From JAKIVR01 sp035933635 (GTDB taxonomy: Archaea > Thermoplasmatota > Thermoplasmata > Lutacidiplasmatales > UBA184): 64,000 nt of DNA. How positions within the stretch are numbered: the first letter of the stretch is position 1; every line of letters begins with the position of its first letter. The stretch covers positions 62,001 through 126,000 of the forward strand of contig DASYYY010000009.1 of the NCBI GenBank assembly GCA_035933635.1, given 5' to 3'. Below the pieces are notes generated by a model, which searched no databases, was not told the origin of the DNA, and was given only the letters and a program-made list of their open reading frames with translations. The translations under genes and the position numbers were made by a program. Shown piece by piece: positions 26,249-34,857 of this stretch.

Positions 26249-27483
26249 CGGACTCTGATTCTCCGTGACCTTCCGCTCACCCCGTGCCCGTCGGCGCGAC
26301 CCGGCGGGTAGAGGAGGATCATCGCATCATTGGCCACGGCGTCGGGGTCAAGCACGAGACCCCCGAGTCCTGCCCTCATCGGCCCTTCCGGGACCTCCTT
26401 CAGGACGGTTCGACAGATGTTCATCCCGGCGTTGAGCTGACGGTCGCACCGCCAGCCGCAGCTCGCGCAGACGAACACCCGGCCCACCTTGCTTCGGCGA
26501 TCCTTGACGACGCCACATCTCGGGCAGGTCTTGGACGTGTATCGTGGGTCGATCTTGAGGACCGGTACTCCTCGTTCTTCGGCCTTGTACTCGAGCTGCC
26601 GATGGAGTTCGCGCCAGGGCCAGTGGGACAGCCTCCGACGCATCCGGGGACCCCGACCCCCTCCCATGGGAAGGTGAAGGTCTTCGAGCACGAGGGCGGC
26701 GCGCTCTTTGCGGGCGCGCTCGACGAGCATCTTGCTCAGAAGGTGGAGCCGTTGGGCGACCCGATGGCGCTCCCGCCGACCTTCACGACCTCCCAACCGT
26801 CTACCGACCCGACGGTCGTGCGCCTTCTTGCGCCCCAAGCGTCGACGACGGAGGAAGTGGCGGCGCTGTACAACTGAGACCTCGGGGTAGGGTACCTGGA
26901 CCGAGGTGCCGCCCCCTTCCCTCAACAGAACTCCATCGAGGGAGCGCTCGTTGGTGTCGAGAGCGATCAGCGCGGTAGGCTGGTAGGGCTCGGGTGCCTC
27001 CTTCTCGAGGATGAGTACGGCGCGGTGTCGGTTGAGGCGGAGTTGCTTGATCGTGCCCTGGGCGAGGACGGAGCGGTGCCAATCGGACAGCCTGAGGTCG
27101 AAGCCGGCCCACTCCCCATTGCGTAGCGAGAGCCGGACGTGACCGGTCTCCGGGTTGAGATGAAAGGTGGAGTCGTCGGCGATGAGGAATGGGGTGCGAC
27201 AGTAGGGGACCGAGGGAGACCAACCCTTCCGAACTCGACGCCGGTGGCCCTTGTCGAGGGAAACCGCCGTATCCATGGCGGTGCGGGCGTGGGCGCGGTT
27301 CACCCGATACTCGCGGGCGAGGGACTGCCCGAACTTGTTCAGCGAGCCGAGGGCGGTGAGGTTCTTTTCGAGCGCCTCGCGGACCCCTCGATTGACAATG
27401 AGCCGGAAGTCATTCAGGAGGGAGAGTACTGGGATCGGAAGGGGAGTTCGGAGGGAGCAGACCAGACCCCGGCTGGCGGACAT
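26233..27483 (-). CDS. tnpB: TnpB RNA-guided nuclease (IS1341-type)
   Basis: 416 residues. RuvC-like catalytic residues are present in order: Asp in IALDTNERSLDG (about 173), Glu in LVLEDLHL (about 267) and Asp in CDRQLNAGMN (about 347). Between the last two is a four-cysteine zinc ribbon (CPRCG and CASCG). The N-terminal helical part has SLRTPLPIPVLSLL and RIVN-like features of archaeal TnpBs. Length and intact motifs suggest an active protein. TnpB proteins are guided by an RNA from the element's own 3' end to cut DNA and promote element retention. There is no TnpA neighbour. The ATG at 27483 gives a plausible N-terminus. Confidence 0.92.
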   Translation of the reverse strand: MSASRGLVCSLRTPLPIPVLSLLNDFRLIVNRGVREALEKNLTALGSLNKFGQSLAREYRVNRAHARTAMDTAVSLDKGHRRRVRKGWSPSVPYCRTPFLIADDSTFHLNPETGHVRLSLRNGEWAGFDLRLSDWHRSVLAQGTIKQLRLNRHRAVLILEKEAPEPYQPTALIALDTNERSLDGVLLREGGGTSVQVPYPEVSVVQRRHFLRRRRLGRKKAHDRRVGRRLGGREGRRERHRVAQRLHLLSKMLVERARKERAALVLEDLHLPMGGGRGPRMRRRLSHWPWRELHRQLEYKAEERGVPVLKIDPRYTSKTCPRCGVVKDRRSKVGRVFVCASCGWRCDRQLNAGMNICRTVLKEVPEGPMRAGLGGLVLDPDAVANDAMILLYPPGRADGHGVSGRSRRIRVRSATC

Positions 27484-27597
27484 CCGGGAAGGACGGTCGA
27501 GGGCGGTGCATCAAGATGGACCTGTCGCCGAACGTTGAGCGGTGCTTGGGGACGACGCGAAAACGAGGCAGATGTCAGGTCGGAGACACCGATTCGA

Positions 27598-27610
27598 TTT
27601 TGATTCAAAG
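27598..27610. repeat. Inverted end repeat, copy on the tnpB 5' side
   Basis: TTTTGATTCAAAG is the partner of 26216-26228. It falls about 115 bp upstream of the tnpB start and just before the TATA box of the next gene. Confidence 0.5.
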
Positions 27611-27624
27611 CAGTCGGCGCAAAG

Positions 27625-27636
27625 GGGTTTTTATAG
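27625..27636 (+). promoter_or_regulatory. Promoter (TATA box) of the zinc-ribbon surface gene
   Basis: GGGTTTTTATAG is the clearest TATA element in the window. It lies about 68 bp before GTG 27700, so a leader of about 40 nt is expected. AGGAG at 27693-27697 favours GTG 27709 (11-nt spacing) over 27700. Apart from the tnpB end repeat, the gap 27484-27699 holds nothing else. Confidence 0.7.
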
Positions 27637-27699
27637 AGGGACCCCGCCTCTATTTCGCCGTGGAAGGGCGGTAGTCCCGTCCGCAGACTCTCAGGAGTC

Positions 27700-30600
27700 G
27701 TGCCGACCGTGAACTCTAGCGTCGATAATCGCCTAATGAGTGTCGCCCTGCTGGCCATGATCGCGACGAGCAGCTTCCTCCTCCTCTCGGGAGGCGCCGT
27801 CCCCACGACCACCGGAGCGGCCGCTCCCATCGGTTCGGCGCACGCCGGATCCGTGGCCGCCGTCCACCTCCCGGCCGCGACCCACGGCGACCTCGTCGTC
27901 GGGCCGAGCAACTCCCCCTTCATCCTCTCCCCCGCGACGATCGGCGCGACGACCTACTTCCAGCAGGGCAACGTCACGGTCCAACCGGGCGGTCGGCTCT
28001 ACGTCGATGACCTCACCTTCAGCTTCCTGCAGTTCATCGCGAACACCGGCAACGTCGGCCAGCGCGTCAGCCACCTGTACAACTTCACCGTCCAGGGGCT
28101 CGCGGTGTTCAACGGCTCGGTCCTCACCACCAACGTCTCGGTCCTGAACGCCTTCGTCCGCCTGACGGTCAACGTCACCGGCGGCGGGACGCTGGTCGCG
28201 CAATCGAGCACCTTCGCCTTCCCGGGCAACATCCTCGTCAACGGCGCGGGCAGCCGGTTCTACGCCAACGGCTCGACGATGACCGACAACGCCGCGATCC
28301 ACGGCCTGATCGAGAACAACACGCTGCTCCACGACACGAGCTACTCGCCCTCGCTCCTGATCAACAACTCCGCGCGGGCGACCATCACGCGCTCGAGCTG
28401 GCTCAACTACTACGGGGACAATCTCACTCAGTACGGCGCCCCGGGCGTCAACCTGACCGACGCGTCGGTCACGAGCACCGATTCCGGTGGCAACGCGACC
28501 TATTCGCAGCTCCAACTGCCGCAGCCGGTCGCCTCCAGCCTGGCGCTGGCGATGGGCTACCGGTCGCTGACGACCGGCACCATCGTGCTGCAGTACCAGG
28601 CGGGCGTCGCCGGCACGTCCGGTCCGGGCAGCCACCTGACCTACCAGAGCACCAACTACCCGATCCCGCTCATCCACTTCGCCCGGACGAATACCAACGT
28701 CACCGCGATCGTCGAGGTCCCGGTCCCCGGGTCGCTCCTGACGGCGATCAACTCCGGCGGGCTGCTCGCCTTCCTCCAGTCGACCGGCCAGTTCGGCAGC
28801 CCCTCGACGTTCAGCCTGACGATCGGCGCGCCGACGGTCGGCGTGAGCCTCATGGGCGCGAACGTCCAGTTCGAGCCGAACTTCGCGTTCAACATGGCCG
28901 CCGGCGGCGGCTCGAACATCACGGTCGCGGATTCGCTCCTCGGTTTGAACTGGGCCGCGCTCCCCGGGACCCCGGTCGACCACGGCGTGCCGACCCCCCA
29001 GCCGTGGGCGTCGAACAAGCTGTTCCTCTCCGGCGGCTCCCACGCCTACCTCGCCAACGTCTCGACCCCGACGCCCTTCCTGACCGTCTTCGACAACCAG
29101 TCGATCGTGGTGCCGACGGACGCCGCGAGCTCCGCGGTCGTCTTCCGCTGGGGCCAGATCCAGGCGCTCTCGGGCGCCTACGGGCCCATCCCGGCCGTGC
29201 AGGTCGCCGCCTTCTCGGCCTACGCCCCGACGGAGTCGAACAATGCGACGGCCACCGCGCTCAACAATCTCAACGCGACCGACCCCGACCTGGGGGCGTA
29301 CGTCGCATCCACCTTCGCCGCCGACCACCGCACCACCGGTGTGACCGACGGAGAGGGGAACGCCTACCTACTCCTCGCCGCCTCCGTCGTCAACCAGAAC
29401 TCGCTCCCCACCGGCCTCTTCCTCGGCAGCTACCACTTCGGCACGACCCTGGCCGGAGGCGGCGCGAACTCCACGACCTGGGTCTACGGCGGGGTCTCCC
29501 CCTACCCGCTCTCCATGACCCCCTCGGGGCCCGACCGGCTGCCGCCGGCCCAGTACCCGAACTACCGGGCGGAGATCGGACTCGGCGCGGTCAGCGTCCT
29601 CGTCGACAACGTCACCGCCACGAACTCCACCGTCGACCTCGGCCAGTGGCTGACGGTCAGCGTCCCGATCACCAACGTCGGGACCGCCTCCCTCGTCAAC
29701 TTCACCGCGGCGTTCAACTTCATGCCGGCGCACCCGCTGCCCGAGGTCCCGCTGTCCCCGGTGCTGCAGTTCGGCGAGCTGGGTGCCGGTCAGACCCACG
29801 TGGTCAACTTCAGCTGGCTCGTCGACGAGAGCGTCATCGGCCTTGGCGGCCAGAAGGCCGTCAACTTCGTCGTCAACACCACCTGGAACGGCGGGCTCAG
29901 CCCCACCGGCGGCGCGACCTCGAAGCCGCTGGCAGTCACGGTCGAGCCGGCCCTGATCAGCCTTGCATTCACTCCGCCCTCCGGCCCGCTGTCCTTGGGC
30001 AACACCTACACCGGCGTCGGCGTGCTGAAGTTCGCCGGTAAGGGGTACGCAACGATCAACGTCACGCTGACCGGGCCCGGCGGCTCGTTCCTGGCGGGTT
30101 CGGGCGCTTGGCCCGCCGGCACGTTCACCCAGGCCGTCTCCCTGCCCAACGGCATCCAGACCGGGGGCACCTACACGGTGACGGTGAGCGCGACCTACAA
30201 CCACCGCACGGTCACGGCGACCTACCTCAACGCGGTCCACATCGCGGGCTCGCCCCCGGCCGGCCCGAGCTTCTGGGCGACGGCGGTCTTCGGTCCGATC
30301 ACCTGGCTGTACCTGATCATCATCATCGCCGCCGTCGCCGGCGGCCTGGCGGTCCTGCTGTTCGCCTCGGGGATGTTCTCCCGCGGCAAGCTCGTCGAAT
30401 GCGGTGAGTGCGGCAGCTTGATCGCGGCCACGGCGACGTCGTGCCGCAACTGCGGCGCGGAGTTCGAGACCGAGCTCGTGCGGTGCAGCCGATGCGGGTC
30501 GACGATCCCGGCCAACGCCTCGGTCTGTCCGGAGTGCGCCGCCCAGCTCCTCGGCAAGCCCGAGGGCGAGGGCCGCGACCCCGAGCGCCAGGGCTACTCG

Positions 30601-31074
30601 GACTTCGTCGAGCGCTACCGCACCGAGGCGCGCAAGGAGCTCCAGGAAAACTACGGAGAGGGCGCGTTCTGGGACTGGTGGAAGCGCCAGCCGAGCTACG
30701 TCTCGTTCAACCAGTGGAAGCTCCAGCAGGCGGCGGGCTCCCGCGCGGGGATGACCGCCCCGCTCGTGACCACCCCGACCGACACGAGCATCGAACCGGT
30801 CGCGGTCGCCCCGAGCTCCAAGGGCTCGGCCGGCGGCAAGGGCGGCTCGGTCCCGCCCGCCGCGCCCCGCGCGGCCGCCACGCCGGCCCGAACTCCTCCG
30901 AGCGCCCCCCGCAGCACCCCCGCGCCCACGAACCCGTCCGCCGCCCCGGCGGCGGGGGCCACCGATTCCGCTCCGCAGAGCCCCGGAACGGGGCTGCGCG
31001 CCTGCAGTAACTGCAGCAAGGAGATCCCCTCGGACTTCCTCGTCTGTCCGTTCTGCGGCGCCGTGACCCGATAG
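27700..31074 (+). CDS. Large surface protein with cytoplasmic zinc-ribbon tail
   Basis: About 1124 residues. A signal-like helix (VALLAMIATSSFLLLSGG) comes first. A long sequon-rich ectodomain follows; its first 300 residues look like a parallel beta-helix (repeated NGS/NNT turns). A CARDB-like Ig domain (about 640-750) contains VSVPITNVGTASLVNFT. The transmembrane helix is near 862-890. The cytoplasmic part holds Cys-x2-Cys zinc ribbons at about 899-950 (CGECG, CRNCG, CSRCG, CPECA), a helical segment with many Trp and Tyr (FWDWWKRQPSYVSF), a long Pro/Ala linker and a final ribbon (CSNCSKE and CPFCG). This is a receptor-like layout: outside sensor or adhesin, inside zinc modules. GTG 27700 and GTG 27709 are both possible starts. 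Confidence 0.87.
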   Translation: MPTVNSSVDNRLMSVALLAMIATSSFLLLSGGAVPTTTGAAAPIGSAHAGSVAAVHLPAATHGDLVVGPSNSPFILSPATIGATTYFQQGNVTVQPGGRLYVDDLTFSFLQFIANTGNVGQRVSHLYNFTVQGLAVFNGSVLTTNVSVLNAFVRLTVNVTGGGTLVAQSSTFAFPGNILVNGAGSRFYANGSTMTDNAAIHGLIENNTLLHDTSYSPSLLINNSARATITRSSWLNYYGDNLTQYGAPGVNLTDASVTSTDSGGNATYSQLQLPQPVASSLALAMGYRSLTTGTIVLQYQAGVAGTSGPGSHLTYQSTNYPIPLIHFARTNTNVTAIVEVPVPGSLLTAINSGGLLAFLQSTGQFGSPSTFSLTIGAPTVGVSLMGANVQFEPNFAFNMAAGGGSNITVADSLLGLNWAALPGTPVDHGVPTPQPWASNKLFLSGGSHAYLANVSTPTPFLTVFDNQSIVVPTDAASSAVVFRWGQIQALSGAYGPIPAVQVAAFSAYAPTESNNATATALNNLNATDPDLGAYVASTFAADHRTTGVTDGEGNAYLLLAASVVNQNSLPTGLFLGSYHFGTTLAGGGANSTTWVYGGVSPYPLSMTPSGPDRLPPAQYPNYRAEIGLGAVSVLVDNVTATNSTVDLGQWLTVSVPITNVGTASLVNFTAAFNFMPAHPLPEVPLSPVLQFGELGAGQTHVVNFSWLVDESVIGLGGQKAVNFVVNTTWNGGLSPTGGATSKPLAVTVEPALISLAFTPPSGPLSLGNTYTGVGVLKFAGKGYATINVTLTGPGGSFLAGSGAWPAGTFTQAVSLPNGIQTGGTYTVTVSATYNHRTVTATYLNAVHIAGSPPAGPSFWATAVFGPITWLYLIIIIAAVAGGLAVLLFASGMFSRGKLVECGECGSLIAATATSCRNCGAEFETELVRCSRCGSTIPANASVCPECAAQLLGKPEGEGRDPERQGYSDFVERYRTEARKELQENYGEGAFWDWWKRQPSYVSFNQWKLQQAAGSRAGMTAPLVTTPTDTSIEPVAVAPSSKGSAGGKGGSVPPAAPRAAATPARTPPSAPRSTPAPTNPSAAPAAGATDSAPQSPGTGLRACSNCSKEIPSDFLVCPFCGAVTR

Positions 31075-31097
31075 ATCGGCGACGCGACCCGTCGGGC

Positions 31098-31117
31098 CCG
31101 GGGGCCGACTCCCCCGG
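31098..31117 (+). terminator. GC hairpin after the zinc-ribbon surface gene
   Basis: CCGGGGG-CCGACT-CCCCCGG: a 7-bp stem 24 nt past the stop at 31074. No U-run follows, so termination by this hairpin is only possible. Confidence 0.35.
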
Positions 31118-31172
31118 TCTCGGCTCCGGCGTGCCCTGGCGCCCTCGGGCGCATCGTTTTAGTGGGGCGGTG

Positions 31173-32429
31173 ATGCCCGCCCCGCGGGGTCGCCTCGTGG
31201 TCGGGAACGCCCAGTTGGGCCAGCAGAAGATCGACTGGGCTCGCACGCACATGGCGGTCCTGGAAGGGATCCGCGCCCGATTCGAGAAGGAGCTCCCGTT
31301 CCGCGGCCGGACCGTCAGCGCGGTCCTGCACGTGGAGGCCAAGACCGCCGCCCTCGCCCTCGCCCTGAAGGCGGGCGGTGCCGAGATGCATCTCGCCGCG
31401 AGCAATCCGCTCTCCACTGACGACGATGTGGTCGCCGCGCTGAACGAAGGCGGGCTGCCGACCCATGCCCGCAAGGGGGAGGGGACCGAGGAGTACAACG
31501 CGGGGATCCGAGCGATGCTCCAAGCCGACCCGGAGGTCATCCTGGACGACGGTGCCGACCTCGTGGCGCTGGCCCACTCGGCGCGGCCGGACCGCGGCCG
31601 GATCATCGGCTCGACGGAGGAGACGACGACCGGGGTCACCCGGCTGCGCGCGCTGGCCCGATCGGGCAAGATGCGGTTCCCCGCCATCGACGTCAACGAC
31701 GCCGACATGAAGCACCTGTTCGACAACCGCTACGGCTGCGGCCAGTCGGTGCTGGACGGGATCTTCGTCGCGACGAACCTACTGTTGGCGGGCAGGACCG
31801 CCGTCGTGGCCGGCTACGGGTGGTCGGGCAAGGGGGTGGCGAGCCGGCTCCGGGGGATCGGCGCCGACGTCATCGTCACCGAGGTCGACCCGGTCCGAGC
31901 GATCGAGGCCCGCCTCGAGGGCTTCCGTGTCCGACCGATGCTCGAGGCGGTGCGCGAGGCCGATCTCATCGTCACCGTGACGGGCAACCGCGACATCGTC
32001 ACCGAAGAACACCTCCGCGTGATCAAGGACGGCTGCGTGCTCGCCAACGCCGGACATTTCGACATCGAGATCTCCAAGCCGGCGCTCGAGAAACTCGCCG
32101 TCAGCCATCGGGAGGTCCGACCGCGCGTGGAGGAGTACCGGTTCCGGGACGGACGGAAGGTCTACCTCCTCGCCGAGGGGCGGCTCATCAACCTCGCCGC
32201 CGGCCAGGGCCACCCCGTGGAGATCATGGACCTGAGCTTCGCACTGCAGGCGCTCTCCGCCGAGCATCTGGTCCTGCACGGCCAGGCGCTCTCCAACGAG
32301 GTCCACCCCGTCCCGGTCGAGCTCGACCGGGCGGTGGCCCGCGCCGCGCTGGCCCCGATGGGCGCCTCGATCGATTCCCTGACCGACGGACAACGGAAGT
32401 ACATGGCGAGCTGGGAGGAGGGCACATGA
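31173..32429 (+). CDS. ahcY: S-adenosylhomocysteine hydrolase
   Basis: Splits S-adenosylhomocysteine into adenosine and homocysteine, relieving product inhibition of methyltransferases. Family features: HVEAKTAALALAL and GAEMHLAASNPLSTDD at the substrate site, EETTTGVTRL, the Lys/Asp region around FPAIDVNDADMKHLFDN, the Cys-containing GCGQSVLDGI, the Rossmann motif GYGWSGKGVA and NAGHFDIEI. About 418 residues, normal for archaeal forms. ATG 31173 is preferred because the 14 residues upstream are not conserved-looking. Its stop overlaps gcvH by 4 nt (ATGA). This couples methyl-cycle recycling to one-carbon supply from glycine. Confidence 0.96.
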   Translation: MPAPRGRLVVGNAQLGQQKIDWARTHMAVLEGIRARFEKELPFRGRTVSAVLHVEAKTAALALALKAGGAEMHLAASNPLSTDDDVVAALNEGGLPTHARKGEGTEEYNAGIRAMLQADPEVILDDGADLVALAHSARPDRGRIIGSTEETTTGVTRLRALARSGKMRFPAIDVNDADMKHLFDNRYGCGQSVLDGIFVATNLLLAGRTAVVAGYGWSGKGVASRLRGIGADVIVTEVDPVRAIEARLEGFRVRPMLEAVREADLIVTVTGNRDIVTEEHLRVIKDGCVLANAGHFDIEISKPALEKLAVSHREVRPRVEEYRFRDGRKVYLLAEGRLINLAAGQGHPVEIMDLSFALQALSAEHLVLHGQALSNEVHPVPVELDRAVARAALAPMGASIDSLTDGQRKYMASWEEGT

Positions 32430-32812
32430 CCGAGGGCAAGATCCCGGAGGAGCTCCGGTACACCGACCAGCACGAGTGGATCCGCGAGGACGGCGGCGAG
32501 CTCGTCGTCGGGATCACCGACCATGCCCAGAGCGAGCTGACCGACATCGTCTTCGTCGACCTGCCCGCCGCCGGCAAGGAGGCCACCGCCGGTCAGAGCG
32601 TGCTGGTCCTGGAGTCGGTCAAGACGGTGGCCGACGTCTACGCCCCCGCCCCGGGGACCATCACGAAGGTCAATGAGGAGCTCAAGAAGCACCCCGAGCT
32701 GATCAACAAGGACCCTTACGGGGGCGGCTGGATCTTCCGGCTCCGTCCGACGGCGCCCGCTGGCGGGCTGCTCTCGCCCGCCGAATACCGGGCGTTCCTC
32801 GCCAAGACCTAG
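32426..32812 (+). CDS. gcvH: Glycine cleavage system H protein
   Basis: 128 residues. Lipoyl carrier that shuttles the aminomethyl group between the P, T and L proteins. The lipoyl-lysine is in LVLESVKTVADVYAP, with GITDHAQSELTDIVFVDLP upstream and GGGWIFRL downstream, as in standard H proteins. GGAGG sits 5 nt before the ATG, which overlaps the ahcY stop. The other glycine-cleavage genes and a lipoate ligase are not in this window. Confidence 0.96.
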   Translation: MTEGKIPEELRYTDQHEWIREDGGELVVGITDHAQSELTDIVFVDLPAAGKEATAGQSVLVLESVKTVADVYAPAPGTITKVNEELKKHPELINKDPYGGGWIFRLRPTAPAGGLLSPAEYRAFLAKT

Positions 32813-32828
32813 GGTCCGCCTCGGGGGG

Positions 32829-34736
32829 CTACTTCCCCTGGAACTTGGCGGGCCGCCGCTCCAGGAATGCGCGCATCCCCTCGGTACGATCGGCGGTGGC
32901 GAACGTGTGCGCCGCCGACTCGCCTTCGAGCTGGACCGCCGAGGCCATCGACGCATCGGAGGCTCGGTCGATGACCCGCTTGACCGACGCGATCGCCACA
33001 GGGGCTCGCGAAGCGATGAGCCGGGCGAGTTTGTTCGTCTCTTCCCGGACTACGGTCGCGGGGAACGCCCGGGCCACGACGCCCAGTCGTTCGGCTTCGG
33101 CACCGCTCACGGCCTCGGCCGAAAAAATGAGGTACTTGGCGCGACCCGGCCCGACGAGGCGCGTGAGACGACTGGCCCCGCCCATCCCGGGGTGGATCCC
33201 CACGGTGGCCTCCGGGAGACCGACCTGCGCTTCCGATGCGGCGACGATGAAGTCGCACGCGAGCGCCAGCTCCAGCCCACCGCCGAGCCCGAACCCCTCG
33301 ATGAGCGCGATCACCGGATGGGGGCACTGCTCGATCGCCGCGCAGGCTCTCAGCCCGAGGTTACCGAACGCGCGCGCCTCGGCCGGGTCCTTGGTGGCCA
33401 TCTCGGCGATGTCGGCCCCCGCGCAGAACACCGGCGAGCTCCCGGCGAGGACCACGGCGCGCAGCTCGGGCTCGTTCGACAATGCACGGAACCGCTGCGC
33501 GAGCTGGGTGAGGAGCTCCGAATTGAGCGAGTTCAGGACCTCCGGTCGGTCGAGCAGCACCCATGCCACCGGCCCGTCCCGCTCGACCCGCACGCACTCG
33601 AGCGGCCAACGGGATTCCCCCGCCTTCACCCGGGCCCGAAGGGCCGGGGAGACCGGGAACGGGCCATCCTGCCGGCGGGCGTGCTTCTGGACCAAGCGGA
33701 GTCCCTCGGCCAGCCCGACCTCGTTGAGGAGAGCGAACGGACCCCGGGCCCAGCGGAGTCCCACCGTCGCGCCGCGGTCGGTCGCCTCGGCGGTGGCGAC
33801 CCCCTCGGCGACGAGCTCGGTGCTGATACCGAGGGCGAGTCCGAGGAACCGCTCTCGGACCGCGGCAAGCCGGGCGGGGTCGACGGCGGTGGACTTCCAG
33901 TCCCACGGTGTCTTGTCGCGGAACTTGCGGCGCAGCCCGTCGGCCGGCGCATAGGCCGCCCCGAACGCGGAACGGAGCGAGCCCATCGAATGGTAGGCGA
34001 TGGCGACCCCGGTGACGTTCATCAGCTCGAACGGGCCGAGGGTCGTGCCGAACAGTTCCCGACCGGCCTGCTCGATCGTGGCGGGTGAGGCGACCTCTTC
34101 TTCGAGCATGCGCGCCGCCTCGTTGAGGTACGGAACGAAGTAGCGGTTCACGGCGAAGCCGGCGCGGTCACTGACCCGGATCGGGATCTTGCGGAGCCGG
34201 TAGCCGAACTCCTCGAACCGTGTGACGACCGCGGGGTCGGTCGCCTTTCCGCCGATGACCTCGAGGAGCTTGTTGATCGCGGCCGGGTAGAAGAAGTGCA
34301 ACCCGGCGAACCGCTCGGGGTGCGGGAATCCTCGGGCGAGCTTGGTGACCGAGAGCGAGGAGGTGTTCGTGGCGACGAGGGTGTCCTCGGGGATGTGCTT
34401 CGCTACCTGGTCGAAGAGCGCCCGCTTCACCGACATCTCTTCGAAGACGGCCTCGACGACGGCCGCAGCCCCGTCGAGCGCCGCTCCGAGGTCGGTCGAG
34501 AACGAGATGCGCTCGAGCAGCGCCTTCTTCTTCGCCGGAGTGCTCTTCCCTCGTTGGATCGCACCGTCGAGGGTCTTGCCGATCAGCCCCCGGCCACGAT
34601 CGAGCATCTCGTCGGAGACGTCCCGCACCCGGACGGTGAAGCCGGCCTGGGCGCAGGCCTGGGCGATCCCACTGCCCATGTTTCCGGCGCCGAGGACGGC
34701 GATCGCGTCAGGAGGCTGGAGATTCCGCACCGGCAT
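32829..34736 (-). CDS. Fused 3-hydroxyacyl-CoA dehydrogenase / enoyl-CoA hydratase
   Basis: About 635 residues. The N-terminal half is a 3-hydroxyacyl-CoA dehydrogenase: NAD motif GAGNMGSGIAQ, the conserved NTSSLSVTKLA and catalytic-histidine region GLHFFYPA, then a C-terminal dimer domain. From about residue 385 it continues as a crotonase-fold hydratase with FCAGADIAEM (oxyanion hole) and both expected glutamates (GGGLELALACD, LPEATVGIHPGMGG). The dehydrogenase-first order matches archaeal bifunctional crotonyl-CoA hydratase/3-hydroxybutyryl-CoA dehydrogenases, used either in beta-oxidation or in carbon-fixation cycles. Direction and substrate length cannot be told here. ATG 34736 gives the typical N-terminus; the frame also offers a start at 34757. 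Confidence 0.94.
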   Translation of the reverse strand: MPVRNLQPPDAIAVLGAGNMGSGIAQACAQAGFTVRVRDVSDEMLDRGRGLIGKTLDGAIQRGKSTPAKKKALLERISFSTDLGAALDGAAAVVEAVFEEMSVKRALFDQVAKHIPEDTLVATNTSSLSVTKLARGFPHPERFAGLHFFYPAAINKLLEVIGGKATDPAVVTRFEEFGYRLRKIPIRVSDRAGFAVNRYFVPYLNEAARMLEEEVASPATIEQAGRELFGTTLGPFELMNVTGVAIAYHSMGSLRSAFGAAYAPADGLRRKFRDKTPWDWKSTAVDPARLAAVRERFLGLALGISTELVAEGVATAEATDRGATVGLRWARGPFALLNEVGLAEGLRLVQKHARRQDGPFPVSPALRARVKAGESRWPLECVRVERDGPVAWVLLDRPEVLNSLNSELLTQLAQRFRALSNEPELRAVVLAGSSPVFCAGADIAEMATKDPAEARAFGNLGLRACAAIEQCPHPVIALIEGFGLGGGLELALACDFIVAASEAQVGLPEATVGIHPGMGGASRLTRLVGPGRAKYLIFSAEAVSGAEAERLGVVARAFPATVVREETNKLARLIASRAPVAIASVKRVIDRASDASMASAVQLEGESAAHTFATADRTEGMRAFLERRPAKFQGK

Positions 34737-34824
34737 CGAACGCTTCCCAGCGACCACGTTGGCCGCTGGGCGGGCACGGACCTCGGGGTCACTTAAGCTT
34801 CGGTGCAGGCGGTCGGGAAAGGAC

Positions 34825-34831
34825 CTTTAGA
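34825..34831 (+). promoter_or_regulatory. TATA-like box for the 34858 acetyltransferase gene
   Basis: CTTTAGA is centred 30 bp before ATG 34858. It fits a leaderless transcript and supports that start over GTG 34843. Confidence 0.5.
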
Positions 34832-34857
34832 CCCCTCGACGGGTGCGCGCGCGCCCG

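Larger units (their letters stand above)
26211..27618 (-). mobile_element. IS200/IS605-type element carrying only tnpB
   Basis: A single tnpB gene is bracketed by an inverted pair: CTTTGAATCGAAA at 26216-26228 and TTTTGATTCAAAG at 27598-27610 (12 of 13 bases match). GTCGGC occurs just outside or overlapping each end (26211-26216 and 27613-27618). No tnpA is present, so the element could move only with help. Classical IS605 elements lack inverted ends and target duplications, so these boundaries are tentative. Confidence 0.55.

Noticed and set aside
26211..27618. GTCGGC on both sides of the tnpB element as a target-site duplication
   Set aside because: Six GC-rich bases recur often by chance here, and IS200/IS605 elements do not duplicate their targets. 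It is mentioned only as a possibility.
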